Assembly: GCA_026874595.1 (NCBI GenBank)
Contig: CM049306.1
Span: 61,324,019-61,388,018 of the forward strand
Reading direction: 5' to 3'
DNA from: Sipunculus nudus
Taxonomy: Eukaryota; Annelida; Sipuncula; Golfingiida; Sipunculidae
Length of the DNA: 64,000 bases
Shown here piece after piece: positions 24,001-37,027 of this stretch. Below the pieces are notes generated by a model. That model saw only the letters and a list, made by a program, of their open reading frames with translations, was not told the origin of the DNA and did not search any database. Each line of letters starts with the position of its first letter. Within the stretch, counting starts at the first letter, position 1. Made by a program: the position numbers and the translations under genes.

Positions 24001-27000
24001 GGCATTCTAGTTGCCCATTTAGAGTGCTCTTTAGTGGCTTGTAAACAGTAAAGGGTTAAATGGCAAATTGTATGTAAAGGAGTATGGGCTGACATGCAGT
24101 GGCATGTGAAGTCTCCTTTATAAGTCACGAAAGAAAAGCTTTGCACTCATATGGGTCAAACTTATGCAACTCTTGATGTACGCGTGATCGATGATACATA
24201 TAGGGTACTCCAGATTTTGGCAAGGGGGTAGGGGGGGGGGGGACACCATGACGCGATCCAAGGTGGGTGAAATTTAAAAAAAAATTCCTTAATCTAAAAT
24301 TTTGTTGAATATATATTTGGAGGGGTGTGGGGGGGGGGGGGGGCAATTATCTATATACCGACCTTCCGATCATATGAACAAGAAACTACAATAGAACATT
24401 TCCTTTCCTCGATTTTGTTTTATAGGAGAGTGCTTTGGACTTCTGCGTACTGTTTTTTTTTTCTTCAAGCTGCTGGAGCCATATAGCCTTAAATCCAGCT
24501 ATTCACCTACCCTGTTTGAAAAAGTTCCAATAACGCCTCTCTGAACTTGTTTTTCTGATAGATTACGCAGCAATGTTGACAAACAGAAAAATCATGTAAC
24601 CTAAGGCGGCTGACTGCTTATATGGGGAAGTTGAGAGATCATTACTTGTAAAAACGCCCTTTGCAAAACTTTGGTTCGTCTGACTTGCCAAAGTTTGATC
24701 TTGTTGAATTTGTATGGATTGTTTTAGAAGGTCCCCACACGTTATTAACACGTGAATATAAACAAGCGAACAGTTGGATTAGCGTTTCCTACCAATTTTC
24801 ATGAAAGGGTAAATGATTTATCTTTTGTTGGCAGACGTCAGATTTCGGAATCCTTTAATTGTCTGTCGAATTATTTACCATAACGAATCCAATATATATT
24901 TTAGTATTTCATCATTTTTCAAACAACAGACAGAATTATGATGTGATTGGTTGTTTAAAGTGTGACGTCATAGGGCGTTTTTTGTAATATATTCACAAAT
25001 ATGCCTTGAGTAACACGTGAACCTCATTGGGGATACTCCCAACTGACTGTACTCATTACATATTAGACCGGTTTTCCCACCAGAAGATGGGATTGGCTTC
25101 ATTACATTTTGGGGTTATATCCTACAACTGCCTGTTACTTATTACGATACAATTGATCATGTCTAACCATGTCGAATATGTTCATATAAAGGGATGTATT
25201 AACAAATTCATTTTTTGGTGATTATTTTTTTTTTTTTTTTTTTGGGGGGGGGGGGCAACCTTAAATTATGAGCAAACTATATTAGCAACTAAGATAATCT
25301 ATAAAATATTGTACTTTGAGGTTATTCGACGTATGCAGGAACTGAATGATAGATTCAGGGCTTATCCTCGCCCTCAGCAGTTTAGAAAGTACTAAGTATT
25401 TTATTATGTAATTATGGTTTATTAAACACAAATATTACAAATATCGGGATAATTAATTTGCTCAAAATATTGTCGGGGACATAATATCTCTGCCCCCCCC
25501 CCCCCTTTCTCTGCCCCCTGCTTCCTACACCATTGATATATACCAGGCTTTGATTTTTTCAGTTTCAGCACCACAGCGACTTCATCTGATTTTATTGCTG
25601 ACGTTGAATATTTCACACACCGCCGCAAAGTATGATCCGTGCGAAAATCTGCCCTTACTGTACAAGAAGCTGTATAAACAAGCAAGGCGGGTCTTCAACA
25701 AGACGGTACGGTGTACTGGTATACATCTCACATACCGGTTAATACGTTTACTCTTGTAGTATTCTGTTGTATTATTCAGTGATTAATTTATGGCATATTT
25801 TTTCGTATTATATCAGTGAACTTTATGATAATAGCTGGGAAGTGTATGTTGTTATTCTGTTTTTATTTTCAATCACCTTTCTTTCTTTTTTAAATTAGGA
25901 AAGGAAATATTATATTATATATATATATACGGGTCGCATCCCGTGAAACAGTCTGTTGTGAATTAACAGTGTTGTTTTTCTTCAGAGTTATATATATATA
26001 TATATATATAGCACTTATGATGAATGCCATTACAGTGTCAAGATGTGTTTAACCTCCTTCCTGAACAAGTCACCCCTATCAGGAGGCTCGAGGCATGTGA
26101 GCAGTTCTCCAGGAATTATATCCAACATCATCGGCTCCCCATTCCAGTGGCGCCCTCTTACGAGAACTGCGAGGTGCGGTATAAATCTTTACGGAAACAT
26201 GTTAATATGAACAAGGTTATGCCGGACTATATTGGATTATGTTTATCATTACGGAAAGAAAATATAGGTTTTTAAATAAAGATACTAAGAAAACGATTAA
26301 AAAAGAAACGAAAACTCCCTGAAAGATCATATTGTAACATCAGATTTAATTTGAAGATTGGTATTAATTTGTTTTAAATCAGTTGTTCAGATATTCAAAC
26401 GAGTTGATGAATATTAAGGGAATCATATTAATATTAAAATTAAAATCATACAGATTATAATATTTTTGCTGACCTTAGTTTAAAGAGTGATGCAACAAAA
26501 TACAAATGTTCAGAATATTTTACGGTAATTTAATGCTCTTTTATCAATTTATATACTTCAGGTAGCCCTATCCGAGGTGAGCTGCAAATTCCAGGAATAC
26601 AGCCAAGTGTTCCGTCAGATGGTTGAGGGAGGGGACAGGTCTAAGCGTGATGGTTGCCCCAGCTGTCACCAAGGGTGCTGGTCTCCTTACAGCAAACTGT
26701 ACTGCGAGCTGAAAAACATTACGCTGTTCGACCTCAGACGCATTCTTCTTGTTGTAAGTGTACCTTATAATATAAGTATGAGTCCCTATATTTTATAGGG
26801 GCAAAATGTCACTACTGATTTTCCTCTAAGAGATTAATGTAGATATAGACACATGTAAACCAGAAGAGGACCAGACACAGTTTCTTTTATTTGTGTCGAT
26901 TCTGCAAAATAATGTATCATTCATAATGCTTATCCTGTGAAAGTATTACATACCGCTGCTATACTAATGCGACAGTTATATGATGATTAGAAGATGCTGT

Positions 27001-27352
27001 CTGGGTGGAACTAAGTCAGAATGCTTTATTTTATTAAATGTGTTTTTACCTATTATAGTTAGTGTCTGTTCTTTCACGAATATTTATTACATAAATCAAA
27101 TATCGTGAAGACTTATAAACATGTTTATTGTTACGTCATCTCGTTTCATGATTGAACCTACAGATGCCCATGTGCACGCAGATGCCAGAAACCGTGTGCA
27201 GCTTCAACGCCAGCCAGCCAGCCGACCACAGCCTGATGAACGAGTGTGAACGTCATCAACACGCCCTGGCCGCGGCCTGGTCCATGTTTGAACAAGCCAA
27301 ACTTACTAAAGAGACCATGATCAAGACTTGCTATACTTCACTGAACGGTTAA
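21057..27352 (+). CDS. Gene B: Cys-rich secreted helical cytokine-like protein, 225 aa
   Basis: Exons 21057-21078 (22 nt, phase 1), 25569-25705, 26036-26173, 26562-26753 and 27164-27352; the last three introns are phase 0. An alternative exon 2 acceptor six bases upstream (25563) keeps the frame and adds two residues. The signal peptide spans exons 1-2 (MQLSIAK then PQRLHLILLLTLNIS). A Cys (YDPC) precedes the first basic helix. Exon 3 opens with Cys and contains RRLEAC. Exon 4 starts with a helix containing SCKFQEYSQVFRQM, then carries a Cys-dense loop (GCPSCHQGC) not seen in genes A or C, and an NIT glycosylation site. Exon 5 has four Cys and a long Ala/Glu-rich helix ending KTCYTSLNG. There are 13 Cys in the mature chain. 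Exon 1 is 4.5 kb away and is the least certain part; its TATA spacing and phase support it. AATAAA at 27792 is a possible poly(A) signal. Confidence 0.75.
21090..25548. other. Long intron 1 of gene B
   Basis: The intron is AT-rich and holds G tracts at 24231-24242, 24329-24343 and 25244-25255, a C tract at 25493-25505 and no coding exon that I can support. A pyrimidine-rich segment at 21360-21620 repeats 'TTTGCGTTTCCTT' twice. Confidence 0.45.
25930..25994 (+). repeat. 65-bp dispersed repeat, copy 1 (partner at 37054-37113)
   Basis: 'GGGTCGCATCCCGTGAAA' through 'AGTGTTGTTTTTCTTCAGAG' is shared with 37054-37113. Both copies sit directly beside TA microsatellites. This copy is in intron 2 of gene B, about 40 bp before exon 3. 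Confidence 0.8.
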
Positions 27353-27629
27353 TTAACGTGAAACAGTAAATTTTTATATACATCTTACGTTACTTTCTTA
27401 TTTATCCATGATTTTAGGCCCAGTGTTCGGTCAGTAACCATAAGGGGGCACTTCTCGTTCAAGTAGGATGAACAAAATCATATGACGAGGATGACATATT
27501 ACAACTGACCCTTCAGGTTTTATAACACACACATAAATAATCTACACTAAGAGCTAGAAATAACACGGAAATCCTAATATGCAGTTTAGGCAGGTTGAGA
27601 ATGTGAGGTTCTGTTGTGTTTTGTTTTGA

Positions 27630-27710
27630 GGCTGTGCCGGGGATCGAACCAAGGATCTTTATCTTCGAGGTCAAAATCCCGAGCCATAAGTCTATTAAAA
27701 ATCTACCTGC
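27630..27710 (-). repeat. tRNA-derived SINE fragment
   Basis: The minus strand carries GGTTCGATCCCCGG (27637-27650), a pol III B-box, preceded by tRNA-like sequence. It lies just 3' of gene B. Confidence 0.5.
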
Positions 27711-28210
27711 ATGATTTCGTTGTGTTGTTGCCAGTAGAACTGAACTTCTTTTATTGTATTTTAAGACGAATTCATTATACTGTTCATATTAAATAAACTT
27801 TCAAATCGTTTATTTCTAAGAAAATACGTAAGTTCAGCTCTAAAATTGCAGTCCAGTGAAAACCTGCCCACTTGTGAAAATTCTTCAAATGAAAACCCGA
27901 TTTATAAAATGTCTGGTTGATTCTGAGAGCAGATGCTATACCATTTATGCTACACACGAAAAAATTGTTCCGCGGACTCAGGGTACCTATTTTCGCGGAT
28001 TATATATGTTATTTTTTTAAGGATAGGTCCATTGCCTGTTAGTGACACTGTCTATTGAATGAGGTTGATGGTGTCCATACAATAAGGAGATGATGATGCT
28101 TTCTGGATTTCAGGTTCTATATGCACGAGGTTAGGAATTATCCATCATAATTCATTACCTGTCACTAAAGCGAATCCCATAGCTCCTATCGAGATTTCAC
28201 CATTGTAACT

Positions 28211-28300
28211 TTGAGGCATCTGGGCGGGGTTCGAACTTTGGACCCTCAGCTCCGAAGTCTAACGCCTTACAAATTAGGGTACGCCCTACCCCTTATATCG
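28211..28300 (-). repeat. tRNA-derived SINE fragment
   Basis: The minus strand reads as a tRNA-like head: a 'CCCTAATTTGTAAGGCGTTA' A-box region followed about 30 bp later by 'AGTTCGAACCCCGCC' (28223-28237), a good B-box. No intact tRNA gene is formed. Confidence 0.5.
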
Positions 28301-29505
28301 TTCAGCAAATATTTTATAAAATATTTTTCCTCGAATATTTTTCTAATGTGTGCTCTTGTCACAGCCCCTTCTAACCTAAAGTGTCATGAAAATGGACTGT
28401 GTTGTGCATATGCTCCATGCAGGTCAGGAGATGTGTCCATTTTATTTTGTCTCTATAACTTTTTTTTATTCTTTTTATTTTTTTCAGTCCGTAGATTAAT
28501 AAATATTTTTGTGTGCGGTCTTTGTACTTTATACTTTATGGGTCTGATATGAATTTACAACAACACTGAGTTATATATAGGTTATATGTGAATATGTTTT
28601 TGCTATTAATGCAACCTTATATATTCTTACCTTGAATATCCTAGAAACAAAAATAAAGTGTGGCAACTACGCAAATATATAAATAAAATAGATAGTCAAT
28701 ATATATTTAATGTCAGTTTTGTTAAATGTTGAGTATCATATAGATTTATATTGTTTTAACATATCACTCATCGAAATTAAGCAACTCTTCTTGCTCCAGG
28801 ACCTATCGTAATAGTTCCAAGTTTCCCCACTAGAAGTCGTTACAAGTAATTAAACCTTTTACTCGCATGTGACAGATGGCAAAGCAGACAAGAACTGAAT
28901 CCTGGATCAACATCCAGAACAACAATTGTCCATTGTCAGTCTTAACTAATTTGCACACAAACACAGAACAACTTACACAAATACATTGAAACTTTTCCGT
29001 CCAACAGTGCTGCTGAAGTAATCTTTAAGGCGCCCACATAAGGCGCCTTCCTGTCTCCGAACACAACAACCTTTTTTTTTTAACTGGCCATACAGGAAGG
29101 ACTCTCACGGGTGTAGCAAAGCCATATGCACATATCTGAATAAACATTAAAATATTACTTAAATTAACATGCACATACCTTTATTTATATTATTTTTTTC
29201 TTTTGCGTACTGTATAAAATGCTAAAGTGCAATAGTCTGCAAAATGTATCCTTACTTTTAGTGCAATGAAGATCTGACATATGGTATACAGCATATCTTT
29301 ATCTTTGTATTTACTGATGATCATTCTACCTCAGTGAACACAGAGTCTTATCCGTACCTTATTCGTATTCGTATATTTCATGTTATATAATCAGGAAACG
29401 TTGATTGTACTCCATGTTTAACCAGAATAAAGGTTTGTTACGGCATTGTTTCTTGTTGTGTTTACTTGTTGATTTTAAGTATTTGGCCCTTTTTGCTTCA
29501 ACCAG
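28301..29505. other. AT-rich intergenic sequence, no gene seen
   Basis: No coding or repeat signal was supported apart from the flanking SINE fragments. Confidence 0.4.
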
Positions 29506-29507
29506 GA

Positions 29508-29700
29508 GTGTATGCGCGTTCGTGAGTTTGTGTGTGTTTGTTCACAACCTAAGTCACGCAACCGTGAGTGAAATCTCATGAATCATGGCATTAGAGGAAT
29601 CGATCCTGTTTTGGTGTTGATTATGACATAATAATGGCATTCAGGAATACAGTCATCTTTGCACGAATGAACTTAGGAATATGGGTCGTAAAAGTAAATG
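29508..29700. repeat. Dispersed repeat copy (partner at 19840-20140)
   Basis: The block order is shared with the earlier copy: 'GTTTGTTCACAACCTAAGTC', 'CATGAATCATGGCATT', 'GAGGAATCGATCCTG' and 'ATGAACTTAGGAATATGGG'. Confidence 0.6.
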
Positions 29701-29811
29701 CAAACACGGTTTTTGGAGCATCCAGCATCCTCTTTTCCAGTCTTTTGGACCGGAAGTCATAAATTAAATTATCCGCTAGTTAGAGTTACTAAAGTGTGTG
29801 TGATTGTCATT

Positions 29812-30709
29812 ATGTCTCCCATCTCATGGGCGGGGGGGGGGGGGGGGGGGAGACATGCAGTGTTTGTCGTTGTCTGTTTCAATTTTTGTGAACGCGATGA
29901 CTTTTGAACAACTAGTCAATTTTTTTTCATGCAATTTGAATTGTTCCTAACAATATCTTGGACGAGTTAAAAAACCGGTGACCTTGACCATCATCTTAAA
30001 GCTAATATAGGCCGAAATATGATTTTTTTTTGCGGGAATCTCATAATTTTTGAAGTATCGGATAGTTTTCCCTCAAATTTAAAACGTAATTGTATGTAAT
30101 CAGGTTCTTCGACGAGTTTGAAAACTGGTGACCTTGTCCTGGATCTTCAAGGTCAAATCAGCCAGGATAGAAATTATTTGTGAACACTATAACATTTGAA
30201 CCATGTGGGAGTCAAATAGCGTTTGGTTTGTCGTCGTCGGTGTCCAGAGTCGTTTGTGTCATTTCTTGAATGCGGTAACTTTTGAACGTCTCGACATTTT
30301 TTTCATGAAATTCGAAATTTGAATTGTTCCTACCCATATCTTGTAGGAGTTAGAAAAACTGGTGACCTTGACCATCATCTTCAGGGTCATATAGGCCGAA
30401 AAACCAAATTCTTTGATGAGTATGGAACCTGATGACCTTGGTGACCTGGATATTAAAGGTAAAATCAACCGGAATAGAAATATATTACACTTTAACTTTT
30501 AACCACTGAGTGTATTGTCATGAAATTTGATATGCAAGATGTTTCTGAAAAAAATTATTGCAAGTGTTCTGGAAACCAGTGATCATGACCTTCATCTTCA
30601 AGGTCAAATCGGCTGGAATGCAAATTTTTTGTGAATACTCTGAATTTTTAGTAGTCCATAATTTTTCAATAATATTTGGGGATGGGAGGCCTATAGGGAT
30701 GGGAGACAT
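29812..30709. mobile_element. MITE-like element with 12-bp terminal inverted repeats
   Basis: The left end ATGTCTCCCATC (29812-29823) is the exact reverse complement of the right end GATGGGAGACAT (30698-30709). The interior is built from about five diverged modules of the type 'GG(T/A)GACCTTGACC(A/T)TCATCTT..AGGTCA..TAGGCCGAAA', a repeat phrase I associate with bivalve genomes. A 19-base G tract sits just inside the left end (29832-29850). No transposase frame is visible, so it is non-autonomous. A target-site duplication could not be assigned. Confidence 0.6.
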
Positions 30710-31484
30710 GTATCTGTTTTTGTATTACAAAAACAACCTCATTCTAGTTCGATATGAATGATTTAGGATAAGAGGTGGCTGACTGTAAGCAATGCAAAAT
30801 ACAATACACGTGTTGTCTAGAAAAAGCCTGGACCAGCATAACTACATCTTCGAGACATAAAGCGGGGTATATTTTAAGGAAATGTTAGAACTGCAGAAAC
30901 TTCCAATAAAACGTTCCTTTCATCATAAAATGCACCCTGATATATACAGATGTTGAAGCCATGCAAGAAAACCAGGCTCATTAGAGACGGAGGCCTTTTT
31001 TTGTTTTAAGGCTTCAATATTACCAGTCGATCTCAAGTCTGTATATATATAGCTTTTCTAAACAATATAAATATCATGAACGAAGTGTGAATGAAATAAG
31101 ACAGAATATGTGTAATTATTACAGAAATTATATTATATTATATTATATTAAATTATAACTGCATAAATAGGGATCAGTTGCACATTAAAATATACCCTGA
31201 TATAAAAAAATATGATTCAGCGTTTGACTTTTGCGCTGTAAAAAAGCGACTCATTAACAATTGTTTTTTATTCTCTGTTTGCAGCGCCCTAAACAGGTAA
31301 ATTAATTAATCGCAGGGGTGTTCATAACCATGATTAATCATGCATTGTGAAACGTTCCGTTAAAACTATCATGTGATCTGGCCAATGCAGCCGAACGTCC
31401 GGGTTAGACACAATTAAAACCTCATTTATATATTACTCCGGTATAGCGTGGGTTCTCCGGTATAGCGTGGGTTTTCTAGAATAG

Positions 31485-31612
31485 CGTTGGTTCTCCGGTT
31501 GGTTCTTGCTGTGTATCTACTCTGGGAAATTCCCGTTAACACTGATGCTTCGAACGGCAGAGATGAGTGTTCTGTTGATACATTACGTTATATGTGGCGC
31601 ATAGATAACCTG
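31485..31612 (+). pseudogene. Orphan signal-peptide/first-helix exon of the cytokine-like family
   Basis: A 128-nt exon-like block with a phase-1 acceptor (AG at 31483-31484) and a phase-0 donor (CTG|GTACGT at 31612). It codes LVLRLVLAVYLLWEIPVNT, then NGRDEC and a helix RYMWRIDNL. The G-R-D-E-C start parallels G-Q-R-E-D-C in gene A, and its phases and length match exon 2 of all family members. No first exon, and no exons 3-5, are recognisable on this strand before gene C's opposite-strand exons. It is most likely a relic of a lost copy. A functional gene with unrecognised exons remains possible. Confidence 0.55.
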
Positions 31613-31920
31613 GTACGTACCCCAGGTTCGTCCAACTTGCTTGCCTTGTGTGTGTCCCCGGACCGAGTTAAAATAAAGGATCATATAAATATATATAAAT
31701 TTAATATATATATATATATCCCCTTTGCTAAATGCCTGGGAGTGGTTGTATACACCCCATCCCAACTGTATTGACGGGCCCGGTGTAAGTGTATGTGTGT
31801 GTGAGAGAGAGGGAGGGAGGGAGAGAGAAATTTTTTAAAGGTGTACCTTTAACTGATCATATAAGCTATATTTTCTCTGTATAACTGAAATTTTGAGTCC
31901 AAATGACGGAACGTTGTACT

Positions 31921-32494
31921 GTCACCTTGAGATGTCAAGGAAATAACGTGCAGTTATATCAGTCCCCTTGAAATGTTAGGGATAAAAAGTGCAGTTATAC
32001 CAGTCAACTTGACATGTTAAGGGAATTACGTGCAGTTATACCAGTCACCTTGACATGTCATGGAAATAACGTGCAGTTATACCTGTCACCTTGAGATGTC
32101 AGGGATATAACGTGCAGTTATACCTGTTACCTTGAGATGTCAGGGATATAACGTGCAGTTATACCTGTCACCTTGAGATGTCAGGGATATAACGTGCAGT
32201 TATACCTGTCACCTTGAGATGTCAGGGATATAACGTGCAGTTATACCTGTCACCTTGAGATGTCAGGGATATAACGTGCAGTTATACCTGTCACCTTGAG
32301 ATGTCAGGGATATAACGTGCAGTTATACCTGTCACCTTGAGATGTCAGGGATATAACGTGCAATTATACCTGTCACCTTGAGATGTCAGGGATATAACGT
32401 GCAGTTATACCTGTCACCTTGAGATGTCAGGGATATAACGTGCAGTTATACCTGTCACCTTGAGATGTCAGGGATATAACGTGCAGTTATACCT
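31921..32494. repeat. 41-bp minisatellite, 14 units
   Basis: The unit 'GTCACCTTGAGATGTCAGGG' plus 'ATATAACGTGCAGTTATACCT' repeats in exact 41-base steps; 14 units span 574 bp. The first three or four units are diverged and the later ones nearly identical, which points to recent expansion from the 3' side. It lies about 420 bp beyond the stop codon of gene C. Confidence 0.97.
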
Positions 32495-32917
32495 CTCAGT
32501 CCGCCAGTCGTCAACATTCCCATTTATTCATCTATTCATTTCATAACAACCACAATTATGTATCACAAAAACCTGTATATTATATATTGAATAGGTGTAT
32601 GCATTTATTATGTGTCCTACCATTGAACTAGATAATAACTTTACAAATATGCCTATAAAACTGAACACAGATAATGATATTTTTTGTAAAAAGGCCTGGT
32701 CAAATATATACCCTGGGATCTGCTGCTGCCAACGATAACATATAATGTAAAATATCAGACGATAGGACGTCTCATTCTTTGGACAAAATATATGTGGGGA
32801 AAAAATCTTATATAACCACAGTCAAATAAAAGCGTATGAAAAGGTGTAAACGAACATTGATATCACACAGTTATCACATGTTTAGTAGTAAACATAACCG
32901 GTAGGTGTCGCCTTATG

Positions 32918-35900
32918 TCAGTTAGCACCATTTATTCCCTGTAGCCTGTTGATGTAGCAGACAGTGTACACGCTTCTTTTGAATATTTCGGCCTGACGGG
33001 CAAGACGATACAGCATTTGCATGATTATAAAGATTTTTTCAGATCTACTCTTCCTCTGAAACTTCTTCGCAAGTTTTGATCTTCCTTTTTTGGTCTGTAA
33101 AAAGGAAACACTACATTTAAGGAACAATTCTGTGATATACAAGGACAAACCCAATCACAAACTACCTAAACCTTTGTTAATGGAACGGAAAGTCTCACAA
33201 AATATATTTTCACAATCCCTCAACGTTCCTAGTTCCATAGAATTTGCAAAGAAATTAAGACTGTTGTTATAACTTTCTTGAACTTTTATACTATAAATGG
33301 TGGTGTATTAAATATGGCTAATTACATGGCAATTACTATGAATTAGAACGAGCACAGTGTTCGTAAAACAGTAAAATTGAATGTTATATAATAGTTAGCA
33401 ATCATTGTAATAACATGGCGCTTTCCTGATTGTCGTTTTCAAGCCAACTTTACTTTAAAAAATAATGAAACGCCTTAAGTTTCCTTTAAGAGAACTGCCG
33501 CCCTAGTGATGTAATCACGAGTCAAAAATATGTTTGTGAATAAATTGAAACCAAATTATTCTTAATATCTCAACGACATAGGGCAGGGCTTAAATATTAG
33601 ATCATTTGTATAGATAAATGTTGCCCAGCCTCATTTGACATATATTGTATTCCGATGACAAAATTATCGGGTTAGTTTTGAAAGTAACCGGAAAATTACA
33701 GCAAGGACTTAACAATGTTGCAAAGAAATCAGAACCACCTATCTCAGACCAGCTGAACTAAGGGTGCTTCCAAGGTGAACCCGGAAACCATGCAAGCGTT
33801 GCCTATGGTAATTGCTCATTCACTACACTTTAACCTTTTGAAATCAGTTCGGCCAAGTCAAAACAATATGCTTGTCAGGTGTTGCACGGCGTGATCGAGG
33901 TCAAATATCCTTAATTAACTCTCTGATTAAACCGGGTGATCGGCATAATGTTGCGCATTTTCTCATATGTTTATTAAATTATAGCAGTTACTAAATTTCT
34001 AGTAAATTTACGGGTAAGTCAAACAGCCTCTCAACCACGGGGCTGTGTTTACATATGTGTAAGGAGCAAGTTTACACTATGTATATTTGTTCGTTTTCCA
34101 TTTGTTTACTCCCGCCAAATTCACCTACCGCCAAATACAACTCGATATTCGCCATCTGTTCGGTGTGGGTTTCTTGACTGTGCTCACCAGGCTACCAAAA
34201 TCATTTTCGTATAAATATGGTTAAAAAGCATTAAATGTGTCCTCAGTGGACCTTTACTGCGAGCATGCGCACTAACCGTAATTATTGTCTGCTGTGTCTA
34301 GTAAAATGAGCTGACATTGCCAATTTGGCAAGTGATGCTAAATACAACGCTGTTGAAGTTGGATTTTTTAATGTTATCAATTGTGATAATACAAAACAAG
34401 TCTTTCTTTTGTTGATGTAGCTGAACAAAATTACTGGAAATCACCGATAGATGTCGCTAGAGAAATAAGAAAGAAAAAAACTCTTTACCAAAATATGCAG
34501 CCTGAACAATTCACCACTATCACCTACCATTAACTCCTGTAGCCCTTGCGTTTTGAGAGATGAATGGTATGATTTGAGTTTCAATATTTACCTTGCGATG
34601 ACCAAGAAGCAGATTTTTCGTCACGCGTTGAATACGATGAGCGTCCGGAATTACTGTCACGTTCCCCCTGTTCTTGGTGGCGTTAATTATCACATTTAGG
34701 TAAAGATGGAAGTTCATGAGATCATTCATTACACACATGGGAGCCTTGATGTAAAAAAATAGAAAAATATTAAAACTTATTGTCTCACAAAAAATGGTAT
34801 GCCGGTTTGGAAAATGATACAAAACTCTATTTTTAATCTGCAGATAAGACTATAATGATGGTTGATATAAACAATACTTAAGATGATACAAAATCAATAA
34901 ATGCCGGAAATTTTATTCTTCAGGAGGACGTAATTCTGATTTCTGACTTTGAAAAATTAAAATATTTTCTTCAGATAATAAAATAAGGTGGATAAATTAG
35001 TTAGTTGTTTTCCAGGGCGATAATATCATATGTCTGATTGCTTATTAGGTTGTTGGTTTGTCTGCTAGCAGGAGCACGTAAAAACAATTAGACCAGTTTA
35101 CCCAATTTCCAGGAAGCTTTATTGAGTCAGGGAAGATTTATTTACATTTTGCTTCTGATCCAGAGAAAACTTGAAGGGGGGGGGGGGGGGGGCGGGGGGG
35201 GTGTCCGGTAGTATTGTTAAGCTGGCGGTGGTATGCGCATCTGAACATCCATATAGTTTCTCATGATTCTGACCCCAGCGACATTAAGTTCAACGTTACC
35301 CTCCACTTTACTAGCTTAAACCAGTTTAACTTCTTCCAGTGATCGATTGCATACATCTGTTACGTTTTAAATCAGCGGCATCTACAAGGCCTTAATAACA
35401 GGAACAGGCACTTTTTCTTTATTCAAGGGTATTTAAAAAATGATAATGAACAGTCACTGTAACAGAAATTCCTTCCTCCTTTTATGGCTATGAAATGACG
35501 AAAATCAATAAAACTTATCAATAAGATATAACGTTAACTTTGAGAAAAAAATATGAATTTTCAAAATCTCTCTTGGAAAGATAAATAGTTTTTTTTATAC
35601 TATTGTGAAAATCTCTGAAGTAATAATACTACAGTATTAGGTAAAATCACTATTGTATTCATCTTTCCGAAACCTAAACTGGTCTGTACAAAATTAAAGA
35701 CGATACTTTGTATGATATTAAACTACTTATTACCCATGTCGTGTTGGCTGTAACGTCTGGTAACTTGAATTCTAGCCTATGACTTTTATTTAAATTGTCG
35801 CACTTTTCAAGACGTGACGCATTAGTAGACGAACTCGGAGGAAGATCCTGGTGGTGTGAATTACACTGCAAAAAATATTTATCATTATATCAGTGTTGAT

Positions 35901-36948
35901 TACTGATCAAGTCATGAGCTCAGGTGTTAGATCTATTTGGTAATTACTCATCGTGATGGGATCTTATTGCAATCCTCAAAATGTTATATTTGTGTTTATA
36001 TATATATAAATGGCCAGCACTGAAATGATAATAAGTGAAACATTTGAAACTCATTTGGGTTGTGAGGTATAATCGGTCTTCATATCAGTCATGATTATCA
36101 AGTGAACGTAATTAAGCGTGAGCATATGCCGTTAATAAGAAATCCCGTGATTTCCCTTTGATATTATCATATAACAATAAGTAGTAACTTACGAAGGATC
36201 TGTACGCCTCCTTTGATAGGTTGTGGAGTTCCCTTGCTTTAGCATAACGGTTACACGGATTGGGACATGCGTCCGTTACGACGAGGATAAGGGCCAAGAG
36301 AAAAACAACTTGGAACAAGAAAATAGAAAAACATTATATTATTCATAATGCACCCTGTAGTAAATATTAAACAAAATTTAATCAAGATTTAAACTAAGCC
36401 AAATTCATGGCAGTACCATACTTTTCCTAAGTTCTTAAGTCTGACTTTGGATACAAAAATAAACAAACAAGGTTATCGTGAATCTATATATATTTCAGAG
36501 ATTATTCTGAAAGGTTTCTATTGAAAAGCGGTGCCCTACAGTTAGAGTTGTGCCGCATATCCTGATATAATATTTCTCCAAAAATCTGCACACACACTAA
36601 AAAAGGGCACCCAGACATTTGAAAACACGTAAAAATATCCAACAATGTTGCTCTTTTTGGCTTTTAAATTTGAACACTATATTTTTCCTTAAAACATAAA
36701 TACTGCAAGTAAATATATCCATTAGAAAGAAAGGTAGGAATCTGTCGAGTAAAATTTTCATAAAATATATAGTATATACCCATCGTCTTGGTTCCCAGAG
36801 GTCAAACAGATAATAAGCATGATATATATAGACAAACATGCTAGTCATGACTAGTCTGATGTATAGTGTTAAACTCAGTTTATATGTTCCTTATGCATTG
36901 GCGGCGAACCCAGATTTTCATAGGGGGGGGGGGGGCAATAGTAGACCA

Positions 36949-37027
<79 letters not shown>

